This document shows positions 40,625 to 50,146 of a DNA stretch of 64,000 bases, piece by piece. Made by a program: the position numbers and the translations under genes. Numbering within the stretch: position 1 is the stretch's first letter; every line of letters begins with the position of its first letter. The stretch spans positions 1-64,000 of the IMG/VR virus record IMGVR_UViG_3300023179_000025. One strand, given 5' to 3'. Source of the DNA: a virus. The notes below the pieces were generated by a model that was not told the DNA's origin, did not search any database, and saw nothing but the letters and a program-made list of their open reading frames with translations.

Positions 40625-41826
40625 AAATTTATACAAAAACAAACGCACACCATGGTTTTTTTGATAGGAAACATTTTTTTGATTTAAAAACATGTAAACA
40701 AGAAAATAATTGTATATATTGGTACGATCAACATGATTCTTCGGTTAGAGGAACACCTTTTCGTGATTTTTTAAATCATGAAAATTGGATTCATTGTTCT
40801 AAAGATCCTACAGCAAAAATTTTAATTTTTTATCCAGATGAGTATTATAATAGGCTTGATGTAGATGATTGGGCAAATACAATTAAAAAATATAATATAA
40901 ATCCAAATCAAATTTATATAGTTGCAATAGATGAAAATTTTAAGAATTGGACAATAAAAACTCTTGAATCATACCAAATAACTGGGGTTAACATTACATC
41001 TTATAATTATTTGCTTCAACGTGTTCAATACTCAGTAGATGCCTATAATATCAATTTAAATATTAATTTTACTAAAAAATTTAGTGCACTTAGTAGAAAT
41101 TACGGAATGTTATCAAAACCATATAGATTATTTTTATTTACAGAACTTTTTTGTAATAACTTACTGGATGATTTTTATTTTACATTCAATATTATAAATC
41201 CATATGGAGAAATTATAACCTATTCAAAAGATAAAATTAAAAATGATTTGGTAGTTGATTTTAATTATACTTTGACTCCCGCTTTACATAATTGGGTGGA
41301 CAATATGCCTTACCAACTTGAAATTGAAAATGTTTTAGATAAAATGTCTAATACCATTTATAAATATATTAATGAATCAGCAATTCATATTACCGTAGAG
41401 TCACACTTTGATCCTTTTTGGATGTTCAGAGGACATGCACACGAAAATATACAAGCATTTAGTCCTGCCTTTCCAACAGAAAAAACCTATAAACCAATTG
41501 CATTAAAAAAACCATTTATTATTTTTTCAACTCCTTATTTTTTACAAGAATTTAAAACTTTGGGATTTAAAACCTTTAGCCCTTATATTGACGAAGATTA
41601 TGATTTAATAGTAAATAACATTGATAGGACTAAGGCTATTGTTAAAGAAGTGCAAAGATTAAATTCTTTATCACAAAATGATTTTATTGCTTTATTAAGA
41701 AATTGTCAAGAAATTTGTGAACACAATTTTAACGTTTTTAAACAAATTTGTAGTAATAATATTTTTATAAATAATTTTGATTTTATAAATCATCTTAAAG
41801 ATAATGGTCAACAAATTCATTTTTAA
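40621..41826 (+). CDS. Glycosyltransferase-like protein with EKTYKPIA motif, paralogue A
   Basis: A 401-aa protein whose C-terminus carries FPTEKTYKPIALKKPFIIFS followed by LGFKTFSPYIDEDYD. Two further genes here (41804 and 44280) have the same C-terminal block, E-K-T-(F/Y)-K-x-I-A-x-x-(K/Q)-P-F-I-I. Its layout, a Glu-Lys followed by an Ala then a Pro, resembles the donor-site motif of GT-B enzymes such as fucosyltransferases and exostosin-like proteins. The N-terminal half is not conserved among the three and may select the acceptor. There is no membrane segment. Function inferred as transferase with moderate doubt; other database labels for such proteins are simply hypothetical. Confidence 0.55.
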   Translation: MKIYTKTNAHHGFFDRKHFFDLKTCKQENNCIYWYDQHDSSVRGTPFRDFLNHENWIHCSKDPTAKILIFYPDEYYNRLDVDDWANTIKKYNINPNQIYIVAIDENFKNWTIKTLESYQITGVNITSYNYLLQRVQYSVDAYNINLNINFTKKFSALSRNYGMLSKPYRLFLFTELFCNNLLDDFYFTFNIINPYGEIITYSKDKIKNDLVVDFNYTLTPALHNWVDNMPYQLEIENVLDKMSNTIYKYINESAIHITVESHFDPFWMFRGHAHENIQAFSPAFPTEKTYKPIALKKPFIIFSTPYFLQEFKTLGFKTFSPYIDEDYDLIVNNIDRTKAIVKEVQRLNSLSQNDFIALLRNCQEICEHNFNVFKQICSNNIFINNFDFINHLKDNGQQIHF

Positions 41827-43243
41827 TTATAAATTATTAAAAAAAAATCCTTATATATATAAAGCACCTTGTATTACATTGTTAGAAAATGAACTTGGTA
41901 AAAATTTTAATACAAATCACTTAATAAGTATTGGGGTCGGTACTAGACCCCAATTATGGTGTAACTTTAATAAAAATTTGTTTAAAAATTTAAGTACTAA
42001 ACAACTTAAAACATTACAGCAAAAAAAATCAATTTTTTTAATAGATCAATCTTTAGAAGGATACTCAACTAGTTGGTTATGGGATTGGTTTCATAAAACT
42101 TGCATTGATTTTAAAGTTAATCCTAATTGTGTAATTTATATTACAGGAGACTTAAATGCAGAACAAAACTATAAAAAATTTGTTTTTAATAATAATATAA
42201 AAGAGGAAATTAAAGTTATATCGTTTTCCTACTTTGAACCATCTTTATATCGAAACTCGCAAAACTTTTTTTTAAATAAACCATTTTGGGATAAAGAACA
42301 TTTCAAAAATTTTAAACCGGTTTATAAACATTTAATAAAAGATAATGTGAATCATTGGTTTATTAAAATTTCATCGTTTGAAAGAAAACTAAGGAATAAT
42401 AAAATTTTAAAATTGTTATATTCTCTTTTAGGTCAATTTGATTTTAGTGAAAGTTTTAGTTACCCACAATTTTTTAAAATTGAACCCATTACAGTAAATA
42501 AAAAACTTCTTAACTACACTACAAATTTACAATTTAAAATTAAAAATAAACCAAGAATTAAAATGTTTGATATTTTGCAGAAACGTCCAAGAAGTCATAG
42601 AATTATTTTTTTTTATAAACTTTGGAAAAATAATTTATTAGAAAATAATATTTGTTCAATGAATACATTTGTTTATAATCCTGTTGATAATAAAAATGAT
42701 TTTGATTTTATTTCTAAAAATGATGTTGAAAATATGAACAAATTATTACCGTTACTTCCTCCTGATCATCCAAATGGGTACGGGGCAGGTAATTTTATGT
42801 CGGAAAACGGCGCTGCTTATATAAATGATATGAACATTAATATTAAGTTGCAATCTTTTTGTTCGGTAATAAGTGAAGTTTTTTATTTTGAAAAAGATGA
42901 TTTTTTTATAAGCGAAAAAACTTTTAAATCAATTGCAAACTCTCAACCATTTATAATTTTGAGCACAAAAAATTTTTTAAAAGAATTACAAAGATTAGGT
43001 TATAAAACTTTTCATCCATTTATAGATGAAACTTATGATGACCTAAATGATAAGGATAGAATGAATGCTATAATAAGTGAAATAATTCGACTGAACAAAA
43101 TGTCTATTGAAGAAAGAATAAATTGGTTTAAGACTTTACAACCAATATTAGAACATAATTATAATCATTTTCAATTTAGATATAATTATACTCTAAATAA
43201 TCTCCATGAGAATATTAAAAAGGCAACAAAAAAATTTTTATAG
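41804..43243 (+). CDS. Glycosyltransferase-like protein with EKTFKSIA motif, paralogue B
   Basis: A 479-aa protein sharing the block FFISEKTFKSIANSQPFIIL and LGYKTFHPFIDETYDD with the two relatives. It is closest to paralogue C, with which it also shares DQSLEGYSTSWLWDWFHKTC / YITGDLNA (residues about 80-125) and FDILQKRPRSHR. The start at 41804 overlaps the previous gene by 23 bases. Its Asn/Lys/Phe content is extreme, reflecting the AT-rich DNA. It contains a GC-rich 8-bp perfect inverted repeat at 41931-41953 that stands out from its surroundings. Role inferred from paralogue context only. Confidence 0.55.
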   Translation: MVNKFIFNYKLLKKNPYIYKAPCITLLENELGKNFNTNHLISIGVGTRPQLWCNFNKNLFKNLSTKQLKTLQQKKSIFLIDQSLEGYSTSWLWDWFHKTCIDFKVNPNCVIYITGDLNAEQNYKKFVFNNNIKEEIKVISFSYFEPSLYRNSQNFFLNKPFWDKEHFKNFKPVYKHLIKDNVNHWFIKISSFERKLRNNKILKLLYSLLGQFDFSESFSYPQFFKIEPITVNKKLLNYTTNLQFKIKNKPRIKMFDILQKRPRSHRIIFFYKLWKNNLLENNICSMNTFVYNPVDNKNDFDFISKNDVENMNKLLPLLPPDHPNGYGAGNFMSENGAAYINDMNINIKLQSFCSVISEVFYFEKDDFFISEKTFKSIANSQPFIILSTKNFLKELQRLGYKTFHPFIDETYDDLNDKDRMNAIISEIIRLNKMSIEERINWFKTLQPILEHNYNHFQFRYNYTLNNLHENIKKATKKFL

Positions 43244-43253
43244 AATTCTTTCC

Positions 43254-43261
43254 TATAAATA
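43254..43261 (+). promoter_or_regulatory. T4-type late promoter box TATAAATA before the epimerase gene
   Basis: A perfect box preceded by C (CTATAAATA, as at 6627 and 57691) in the 35-bp gap after paralogue B, with AAAGGAG at 43267-43273. It marks the start of a second transcription unit inside the island. Confidence 0.6.
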
Positions 43262-43278
43262 AATTTAAAGGAGAAAAA

Positions 43279-44280
43279 TTGAAAATATTTATTACAGGTG
43301 TAGCAGGTTTTTTAGGTAGTCATGTAGCTGATAAGTTACTTGATTTGGGTCATACAGTACACGGCTGTGATAATTTGACAGGTGGCTATTTAGATAATGT
43401 AAGTAAAAATGTAAAGTTTTATAAAGGAGATTGTTGTAATCTAGATTTTATGGTAGCAGTAACAAAAGATATTGATATAATAGTACATACTGCTGCTACT
43501 CCGCATGAAGGATTAAGTATTTTTAGTCCATATTTTATTACTACAAATGTTTTTCAAGCAAGCGTAAGTACGATAAGCGCAGCCATTCAGAATAAAGTTA
43601 AAAAGTTTATATATTGTTCAAGCATGGCAAGATATGGATCACAAGAATATCCTTTTGTTGAAACTCAAACTCCGTCGCCCATAGATCCATACGGTATTGC
43701 CAAAGTAGCAGGTGAAGAAGTACTAAAAACGTTGGCTAGTTTAAATAAAATGGATTATATTATTGCTGTTCCACATAACATAGTTGGTCCAAGACAAAGA
43801 TATGATGATCCTTTCCGTAATGTCATGAGTATAATGATTAACAGATGTTTGCAAGGTAAACCTCCAATCATATATGGTGATGGTAGTCAAAAACGTTGTT
43901 TTAGTTATATAGGGGACAGTGTATTTTGTCTAGAGAAACTTATACTTGATAAAACGATTAAAAATGATATTTTTAATATTGGTCCAGATGAAGAATTTGT
44001 TTCAATTAAAGAACTTGCAGAGTTAGTTATTAAAGAATTAAAATTTGTAGGAGATCCTATTTATTTTCCAGATAGACCTAGAGAGGTCAAATATGCTACC
44101 TGTAGTGCAGAAAAAGCAAGAAAAGAATTGGGATATCGTACAAAAACATCACTTGTTGAATGTATACATGAAACTGCGGAATATATTAAAAAGCGTGGGG
44201 CTAAACCATTTGATTATACATATCCATTGGAATATATTAATGACAAAACTCCAAAAACATGGTCAGAAAGGTTAATGTAA
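43279..44280 (+). CDS. NAD-dependent nucleotide-sugar epimerase/dehydratase (extended SDR)
   Basis: A 333-aa extended short-chain dehydrogenase. The NAD-binding motif Gly7-x-x-Gly10-x-x-Gly13 is in ITGVAGFLGSH, and the catalytic pair Tyr138-x3-Lys142 is in DPYGIAK, with Ser114/115 as the expected third residue. GDGSQKRCFSYIGD matches the substrate loop of GalE/RfbB-like enzymes. It probably interconverts a nucleotide sugar to feed the transferases around it. The start is TTG at 43279: no in-frame ATG exists nearby, and a strong AAAGGAG lies five bases upstream. The best-recognised family member in the island, it supports a sugar pathway. Confidence 0.9.
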   Translation: MKIFITGVAGFLGSHVADKLLDLGHTVHGCDNLTGGYLDNVSKNVKFYKGDCCNLDFMVAVTKDIDIIVHTAATPHEGLSIFSPYFITTNVFQASVSTISAAIQNKVKKFIYCSSMARYGSQEYPFVETQTPSPIDPYGIAKVAGEEVLKTLASLNKMDYIIAVPHNIVGPRQRYDDPFRNVMSIMINRCLQGKPPIIYGDGSQKRCFSYIGDSVFCLEKLILDKTIKNDIFNIGPDEEFVSIKELAELVIKELKFVGDPIYFPDRPREVKYATCSAEKARKELGYRTKTSLVECIHETAEYIKKRGAKPFDYTYPLEYINDKTPKTWSERLM

Positions 44281-45674
44281 TGTTATTTGTTTTTGAAAAT
44301 ATAATAAAAGTAGAAGGTCAGGTAGATATAAATTTAAACCTAATAGGTTGTACTGATAAAAATAAATCAGGACATCCTAGATTCAATCCGTCACCTGTTG
44401 TATTTTCTTTACTTCATAAACAGAAAACAGGTCAACTTAAAAAAGTTCATAGAGAACCAATGATTGCATTGCAAACACCTCCTATAGGTCTTCCATATAT
44501 TATTCCAGTTGGTGTTGCACATAATCCTGATGATTGGTGTGGCCCGGATAAGTTTAAAAATGGTTTAAATGCAAATTATCCTGATAGGAAAAATCTTTTT
44601 GAATGGCTAAATGAAGACTACCTAAAAGATTTACAAAATGGTATGGCATATTTATTAATTGATCAAACTCATGAAGGATATCATCCTGATTGGCTATTTC
44701 AATGGTTTCATAACTCATGTGATTCATTCGGAATTCCTGTAAATAGAATTATATATCTTACAGGGGATATGAATGCTGTAAAAAATTATAAATATTGGGC
44801 AGATACTTTTGGATTAGATTCAAGATTAAATATTATTTCTTGGCCACATTTTGAAACAGTTATTTTTGATATTTGTTCAGGTTACCATGGATTTGATGAA
44901 AATATTAAATTTGCAAATGATCATGTATTACCGCCTGGCTTAAAAATTCGTAAAAAGTTTCCGCATTTAATTGATCAATTAAATTATAAAAAAGCAAATT
45001 ACGAAAAAATTAAAACATTTGATATTTTACAAAAAAGAACAAGAAAACATAGGGTACAATTTTATAAGGGTTTGTATGATGCTGATCTTATTAAAGACAA
45101 TATAGTTTCAATGAATACTTTTGACTATGATTCCGATATTTTTCTAAATAAGAATTCGTATTTAGAAATAATTAAAAATCTACCATTATTACCTTTTGAC
45201 AACCCTAAAAATTATGAAAAAGATGATTTTGAATCAAGTGATGGAGCAAACTATATATTATATTTAAATGATGAAACTATGTATAATTCATTTTGTACAG
45301 TAGTAAGTGAAGTATTTTATAATGATGAAGATCCATGCTTTATAAGCGAAAAAACATTTAAACCAATTGCATGTTCTCAGCCTTTTATAATTCTAGGTAA
45401 TTATTTATTTTTAGAAACTTTAAAAGAATTAGGTTATAAAACTTTTCATCCTATCATCAATGAAAAATATGATACTTATGATGACCCTATTAGATTAAGA
45501 GTTATAATATTAGAAATGAAAAGAATTCAAAAGTTAAGTCAAAAAGAAAAATTAGAATGGTATTTAAGTATGCAAGATATTTTACAACATAATTTTGAAA
45601 TTTTTAACAAAAGACAACGATGTGATAACGTGACACATCTAATTAATATGTTACTAAGTTGTACGGAATTTTAA
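44280..45674 (+). CDS. Glycosyltransferase-like protein with EKTFKPIA motif, paralogue C
   Basis: A 464-aa protein with CFISEKTFKPIACSQPFIIL and LGYKTFHPIINEKYD, paralogous to the genes at 40621 and 41804. It also shares DQTHEGYHPDWLFQWFHNSC, YLTGDMNA and FDILQKRTRKHR with paralogue B. I choose ATG 44280, which forms a TAATG overlap with the epimerase stop and has GAAAGG about seven bases upstream. An ATG at 44259 would give seven more residues. The epimerase directly upstream makes a nucleotide-sugar-using transferase the best guess, but no substrate can be named. Confidence 0.55.
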   Translation: MLFVFENIIKVEGQVDINLNLIGCTDKNKSGHPRFNPSPVVFSLLHKQKTGQLKKVHREPMIALQTPPIGLPYIIPVGVAHNPDDWCGPDKFKNGLNANYPDRKNLFEWLNEDYLKDLQNGMAYLLIDQTHEGYHPDWLFQWFHNSCDSFGIPVNRIIYLTGDMNAVKNYKYWADTFGLDSRLNIISWPHFETVIFDICSGYHGFDENIKFANDHVLPPGLKIRKKFPHLIDQLNYKKANYEKIKTFDILQKRTRKHRVQFYKGLYDADLIKDNIVSMNTFDYDSDIFLNKNSYLEIIKNLPLLPFDNPKNYEKDDFESSDGANYILYLNDETMYNSFCTVVSEVFYNDEDPCFISEKTFKPIACSQPFIILGNYLFLETLKELGYKTFHPIINEKYDTYDDPIRLRVIILEMKRIQKLSQKEKLEWYLSMQDILQHNFEIFNKRQRCDNVTHLINMLLSCTEF

Positions 45675-45675
45675 T

Positions 45676-46713
45676 ATGCGTGACATTCAAATACACAGAA
45701 TTAATAAAAAATTAGAAAATACCGATAAAGTAATCATAGCTTTGGGATGTAGTTTTGCTGAAGGACAAGGGGCAATATATGACTCGTTATATGATAACTA
45801 TAAGTGGCATTATCAAGGTATGGGTAAAGGTATGCTTGTTACTGTATCAGACAGCGAAAAAAAAGAAATTATGTATCAATATCCTGACAAAGTAACTGTA
45901 GATAAAGCCTCAGGAAAACTTGATTTTTCAATTATGGAAATAGAAAATAGTTTTTCACACGTATTAGCTGAAAAATACTTTGATAATGAATACGTGGCAA
46001 TAAACATGGGAATAAGAGGTACAGGAAATCGTGGACAAATAAAAGAATTATATTTTCGACCTGAAATCAATTGGCATAGAGTAAAAAAAATTATTGTTGT
46101 TTATTGTGTAAGTGGAATTGAACGATTTGATTTTGTAAATGATTTATGGGACACGCATTACCATTGGAAAGCAATGTGGCCAAAAAAGGAAATTGATGAA
46201 AATGACAGAAAACCTTTATGGGAAGGTTATGGGCAAACTGTATATAGTGAAAAGCAAGCTATAATTGAACAAATTGCTAACGTACAAGAACTTTTAACTT
46301 GGTGTAAACTGCACAATGCAAGTTTAATAATTACTCCAGGTTTTGAACAACGATATACAAAAGAGTATTTTAATGAAAATTTAAATACAATAGTTAATAG
46401 GAATTCTAGACAAGAAATAATTGAAAACTCATTTTTAAAAAATATTTTAGATGTTAAAAAAGTATCACATGATTACCTTTCACTATTATGGCCTTGGAAT
46501 AATATGTTTTATCCAGATGATAATGATACATTTATACGTTTATGTATGTCTCAAGAAAATGACGAGATAAAAAATAGTACAGATTGGTTTTGGCAATTTT
46601 TAGGTAATAGATCCCCTAAAGGATATATTACGGGATGCGCTCATCCAGGCGAAAAAGGTCATGATTTATTTGCAAAACATTTGTATTTTCATATTTTAAA
46701 AAATAACCTATAA
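45676..46713 (+). CDS. SGNH/GDSL-hydrolase-like protein, copy 1
   Basis: A 345-aa protein with IIALGCSFAEGQGA near the N-terminus (Ser in the position of the SGNH nucleophile, block I) and AHPGEKGHDLFAKHLY at the C-terminus, where a His preceded two residues earlier by a small residue matches block V only loosely (the usual Asp is missing). GIRGTGNRGQ could be the Gly/Asn oxyanion-hole segment. SGNH enzymes add or remove acetyl groups on glycans. Two related genes follow directly. One base separates it from its neighbours on each side. Assignment to the fold is moderate and activity unproven. Confidence 0.55.
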   Translation: MRDIQIHRINKKLENTDKVIIALGCSFAEGQGAIYDSLYDNYKWHYQGMGKGMLVTVSDSEKKEIMYQYPDKVTVDKASGKLDFSIMEIENSFSHVLAEKYFDNEYVAINMGIRGTGNRGQIKELYFRPEINWHRVKKIIVVYCVSGIERFDFVNDLWDTHYHWKAMWPKKEIDENDRKPLWEGYGQTVYSEKQAIIEQIANVQELLTWCKLHNASLIITPGFEQRYTKEYFNENLNTIVNRNSRQEIIENSFLKNILDVKKVSHDYLSLLWPWNNMFYPDDNDTFIRLCMSQENDEIKNSTDWFWQFLGNRSPKGYITGCAHPGEKGHDLFAKHLYFHILKNNL

Positions 46714-46714
46714 A

Positions 46715-47734
46715 ATGCACTATTCAAAAAAAATTTTAGATATTAATGAAAATTTGAAAAAAACTAAGAAATTATTTATTTCTTCAGGGTGTTCATATGT
46801 TGCAGGCAAGGCTGCATGGCCAAAATCTTTTATGGAAGAGTTTAGACCAAATTTTGACAATTATTATTATACTTGGGATCATTTAAGCAATAAACAAAAA
46901 GAATTAGCAATTAAAAAATTTCCAATTATAACAAATAATAATAATGTTTTTGAAACCATTAATTTAGAAGTTGATAATTCATTTACATCAATATTGCACA
47001 AAAATTACATTCCTAATTATACAATAGCTAATCTTGGAGAACAAGCAAAAGGATTATTTTCAAGTGTAATGAATTTATATGTTACACCAATTCAATTTGC
47101 ATTGGCAGATGAAATTATTTTATTTTTTTGTCCCACTGATTTACAACGATTTGATATCTTAAGCGATGAATATGCTTTTACAGACTCAAACGTTGCGGCA
47201 TGCAGATTATTTAACACATTTTGGCCTTTTGATAATGAAAAAAAAGATCCTATAGGACTTTTACAACTTGGGTATTCTCAGGCTGTACATAGTCTTAGAT
47301 TTGAAATCGTACATGCTATTATGTGTTTTAAATTGCTAATTAATTGGATAGAACAGTATAAGGCAAAATTAATTATATTTCCTGCTTTTAACAAGATTTA
47401 TAACAAAAATTATTTTTATGAAAATTTGGATATAACAATACTGCGTGATAAAACATTAAAACAAAAAGAAATAAAACATTTTACATTTAGAGATAGTTCA
47501 AATTTTTATATAGATAATTTTGTTCCATGGGATAATTTTACAACATTTGATGGTTTTAATACTTTTTTTGATTTAGCGTTTGGTCAAGAAAAAAACTATG
47601 ATCCAAATATTGAAATGCAAAGTTTGGTTGGACCAAATGGCGGAACATTAAATCAATTTATTATGAAATGTGGTCATCCAGGCGTTGAGGCACATGAATT
47701 ATTGGCAAAAAAAATTTATGAAAAATATTTTTAA
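46715..47734 (+). CDS. SGNH/GDSL-hydrolase-like protein, copy 2
   Basis: A 339-aa protein organised like its upstream neighbour: LFISSGCSYVAGKAAW at the N-terminus, IANLGEQAKGLFSSVMNLYV in the oxyanion-hole region and KCGHPGVEAHELLAKKIYEK at the C-terminus. The shared G-C-S and H-P-G blocks and the conserved spacing show tandem duplication followed by strong divergence. As in copy 1, the catalytic Asp before the His is replaced (Cys-Gly-His), so it may be inactive or use another residue. It overlaps the third copy by 17 bases. Confidence 0.55.
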   Translation: MHYSKKILDINENLKKTKKLFISSGCSYVAGKAAWPKSFMEEFRPNFDNYYYTWDHLSNKQKELAIKKFPIITNNNNVFETINLEVDNSFTSILHKNYIPNYTIANLGEQAKGLFSSVMNLYVTPIQFALADEIILFFCPTDLQRFDILSDEYAFTDSNVAACRLFNTFWPFDNEKKDPIGLLQLGYSQAVHSLRFEIVHAIMCFKLLINWIEQYKAKLIIFPAFNKIYNKNYFYENLDITILRDKTLKQKEIKHFTFRDSSNFYIDNFVPWDNFTTFDGFNTFFDLAFGQEKNYDPNIEMQSLVGPNGGTLNQFIMKCGHPGVEAHELLAKKIYEKYF

Positions 47735-48635
47735 TTATTTAAAAGAAAAATATACAATAAAAATTGATACTATTACTAAAAAAGAATCTTTTCATTTTAA
47801 AACATTTGATTCTTTGCCAATCAATTCAAATTTTTATGATTTTATAAATCATCCATTTTATAATTATCTTGATGACAATGTTCAATTAAAAAATTATTGT
47901 GGTAGTGATAATTATGAATTATTAAAAAAAAATATTATCCACCAACCATTGGAATGGAAATATGGTTTAAAAAAAATTACATATAGACTTAATAAAAGTG
48001 GATTCCGTACATATGAATTTAAAGACATTGATTGGAGAAATTGTATTGTTTTATTGGGTTGTAGTAATACGTTCGGAATAGGTGTTGATGAAGACGAAAC
48101 ATTATCGTATTTTTTAGAAAAATTAACAAATAAACAAGTAGTTAATTTAGGGATGGGGGGAATTTCAAATGATGTTATTATTGAAAAGTTAAACATTATT
48201 ATTAATAAATTTGAGATTCCTACTAACATTATTATTAATTGGACTTCACCTGACAGGTTTAGGTATTATTTAAAAAACAAATTCATAGATTGTGGTAATT
48301 GGATCACTGAGGAGAGTGAAAGAGAGTTGCAAAAAAATCAACTTTTTGGAAAAGAATTAGAAACAGTAAATTTAAATACACTTTATTATAATTTAAATGC
48401 CATAGAAACAAATATATATTTTAAAATGCGTAATTTAAGTAATATTTCTAAAGCACTTTCTAAAAATAATTTTAATTTAATTACATTTAGTTGCTTCCCT
48501 GACGCAGCATATTATAGTGAATCAGATTACTTTTTTCCAGATGACTCTAAGGTAAATAAGGCAAGAGATTTAATACACCCAGGCTCGGATTATAACCAAA
48601 TAGTAGCTGAGACAATTGTAGGTAAATTAAAATGA
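47718..48635 (+). CDS. SGNH/GDSL-hydrolase-like protein, copy 3, with complete-looking motif set
   Basis: A 305-aa protein (ATG at 47718; a longer reading from GTG at 47670 would overlap the upstream gene by 65 bases). It has IVLLGCSNTFGIGVDEDETL (block I Ser), VVNLGMGGISNDVI (block II Gly and Asn) and ARDLIHPGSDYN, where Asp-x-x-His-Pro fits block V of SGNH hydrolases. Of the three copies this one has the most complete catalytic set and is the best candidate for an active esterase or acyltransferase. Asn/Ile/Lys-rich composition is typical of the island. It ends in an ATGA overlap with the second radical SAM gene. Confidence 0.65.
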   Translation: MKNIFNYLKEKYTIKIDTITKKESFHFKTFDSLPINSNFYDFINHPFYNYLDDNVQLKNYCGSDNYELLKKNIIHQPLEWKYGLKKITYRLNKSGFRTYEFKDIDWRNCIVLLGCSNTFGIGVDEDETLSYFLEKLTNKQVVNLGMGGISNDVIIEKLNIIINKFEIPTNIIINWTSPDRFRYYLKNKFIDCGNWITEESERELQKNQLFGKELETVNLNTLYYNLNAIETNIYFKMRNLSNISKALSKNNFNLITFSCFPDAAYYSESDYFFPDDSKVNKARDLIHPGSDYNQIVAETIVGKLK

Positions 48636-50146
48636 GTTTTTACAATCAAAATGCAGACCTTGCCGAAAAACAACTTAAATTTATTAGTAAAACTATGTGT
48701 TATGCTAAATGGGCGCAAGTTAGCATTCATTTAACAAATGGTATGACACAAAGTTGTTACCATCCACCTTTACATAAAATTGACACAAAAGAAATAAAAA
48801 ATAATCCAAGTGCACTTCATAATACAAAACAAAAGAAACAAGAAAGAAAATTAATGCTTCAAGGAGAAAGACCTGAAGGGTGTAATTATTGTTGGAAAAT
48901 AGAAGATAGCGGTGCAAGAAGCGATAGAATTTATAGATCAGGTGAATATTGGGCTCAAAATGCACGTATCGATATCATTGAAAATTTAGATACAGGTGAC
49001 ATAGATCCAAGATATGTAGAAGTAAATTTTAATCAGGCTTGTAATTTTAAGTGTATGTATTGTAGTCCTCATTTGAGCACAGCATGGGAAGATGAAATTA
49101 AAAAATATGGACCCTATTTATTAACTCATAATGAAAATACTAAAAAACATAATGATTTACATTCTTTAAAAAAACTTGGTCTTATGCCGTTAAAAATCAA
49201 ACAGAACGAAAATCCTTATGTAGATGCTTTTTGGCAATGGTGGCCTAAACTTTACAACAGTTTGGAAGTTTTTAGGCTGACAGGAGGCGAACCATTAATG
49301 GATATTAATACATATAAAATTTTAGATTATATTTATAATCATCCAAATGCTTGGTTAGAGTTAAGCGTTACTAGTAATTTTTGTCCGCCTAAACAGGAAT
49401 TAATGGAAAAATTTATTGAAAAAGTAAAAAAATTAGAAGAAATACAAATTTGGAATGATCCTAATAGGTTTAATTCGGGCTCGGGTAATAATTGGTATGT
49501 TAATATGGCTTTAAAACATTTTAGTTTATTTATAAGCCTTGACAGTGTAGGAAAACAGGCAGAGTATATTCGTTATGGCTTAGATTTTAATCTAATGACC
49601 GAAAACATATATCAATTTTTAAACAATACTAAAAACACAAATTTAACCTTTATTAATACATTTAATGCTTTAAGTGTTATAAAAATTAAAGAATTTCTAG
49701 AATATATTCTAGACTTACGTTCAATTTATAGTAAAGACAATCAAGGAGTTCAGTATATACCAATAAGCGATCCATATACAAAACATCCTGATTACGTTAT
49801 AAACCCAAGGCAAAGAATATGGTTCGATTTACCTATTTTACGAAATCCAATTTGGCAAAGTTTTCTTATTTTACCGAAAAAATATGATACATACATTGTT
49901 GATGCGATTAATTTTATGGAAAAGCATAAGGATACTGATAATTTTGTTGGTTTTTATGATTTTGAAATAGATAAACTAAAAAGAAATTTAACTATTTTAA
50001 AAGAAAATCGTTTTGTTGATAATGATGCTAAAAATCATAGAAAAAACTTTATTGAATTTTTTAAACAGTATGATGCAAAAAAAAATATTTCTTTTAGTAA
50101 AGCTTTTCCTGAATTTGAAAACTTTAAGGAAGAATTATGTTTATAA
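48632..50146 (+). CDS. Radical SAM enzyme (twitch-type), second paralogue
   Basis: A 504-aa paralogue of the gene at 38497. The cluster motif is Cys137-x3-Cys141-x2-Cys144 in NFNQACNFKCMYC; FRLTGGEPLMD gives the GGE motif. The N-terminal cysteines are kept in the same places (Cys23, Cys42 in SCYHP, Cys84 and Cys87 in GCNYCW), as are NPSALHNTKQKK and NPYVDAFWQWWP. The paralogues therefore share mechanism and differ in the C-terminal substrate-facing part. It is followed, with overlap, by a 32-codon basic peptide gene and then the carbamoyltransferase. Confidence 0.85.
   Translation: MSFYNQNADLAEKQLKFISKTMCYAKWAQVSIHLTNGMTQSCYHPPLHKIDTKEIKNNPSALHNTKQKKQERKLMLQGERPEGCNYCWKIEDSGARSDRIYRSGEYWAQNARIDIIENLDTGDIDPRYVEVNFNQACNFKCMYCSPHLSTAWEDEIKKYGPYLLTHNENTKKHNDLHSLKKLGLMPLKIKQNENPYVDAFWQWWPKLYNSLEVFRLTGGEPLMDINTYKILDYIYNHPNAWLELSVTSNFCPPKQELMEKFIEKVKKLEEIQIWNDPNRFNSGSGNNWYVNMALKHFSLFISLDSVGKQAEYIRYGLDFNLMTENIYQFLNNTKNTNLTFINTFNALSVIKIKEFLEYILDLRSIYSKDNQGVQYIPISDPYTKHPDYVINPRQRIWFDLPILRNPIWQSFLILPKKYDTYIVDAINFMEKHKDTDNFVGFYDFEIDKLKRNLTILKENRFVDNDAKNHRKNFIEFFKQYDAKKNISFSKAFPEFENFKEELCL

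Noticed and set aside
44093-44275. A 60-codon + strand frame inside the epimerase gene
   Set aside because: It overlaps the conserved end of the epimerase in another frame and has no ribosome-binding site or recognisable sequence.
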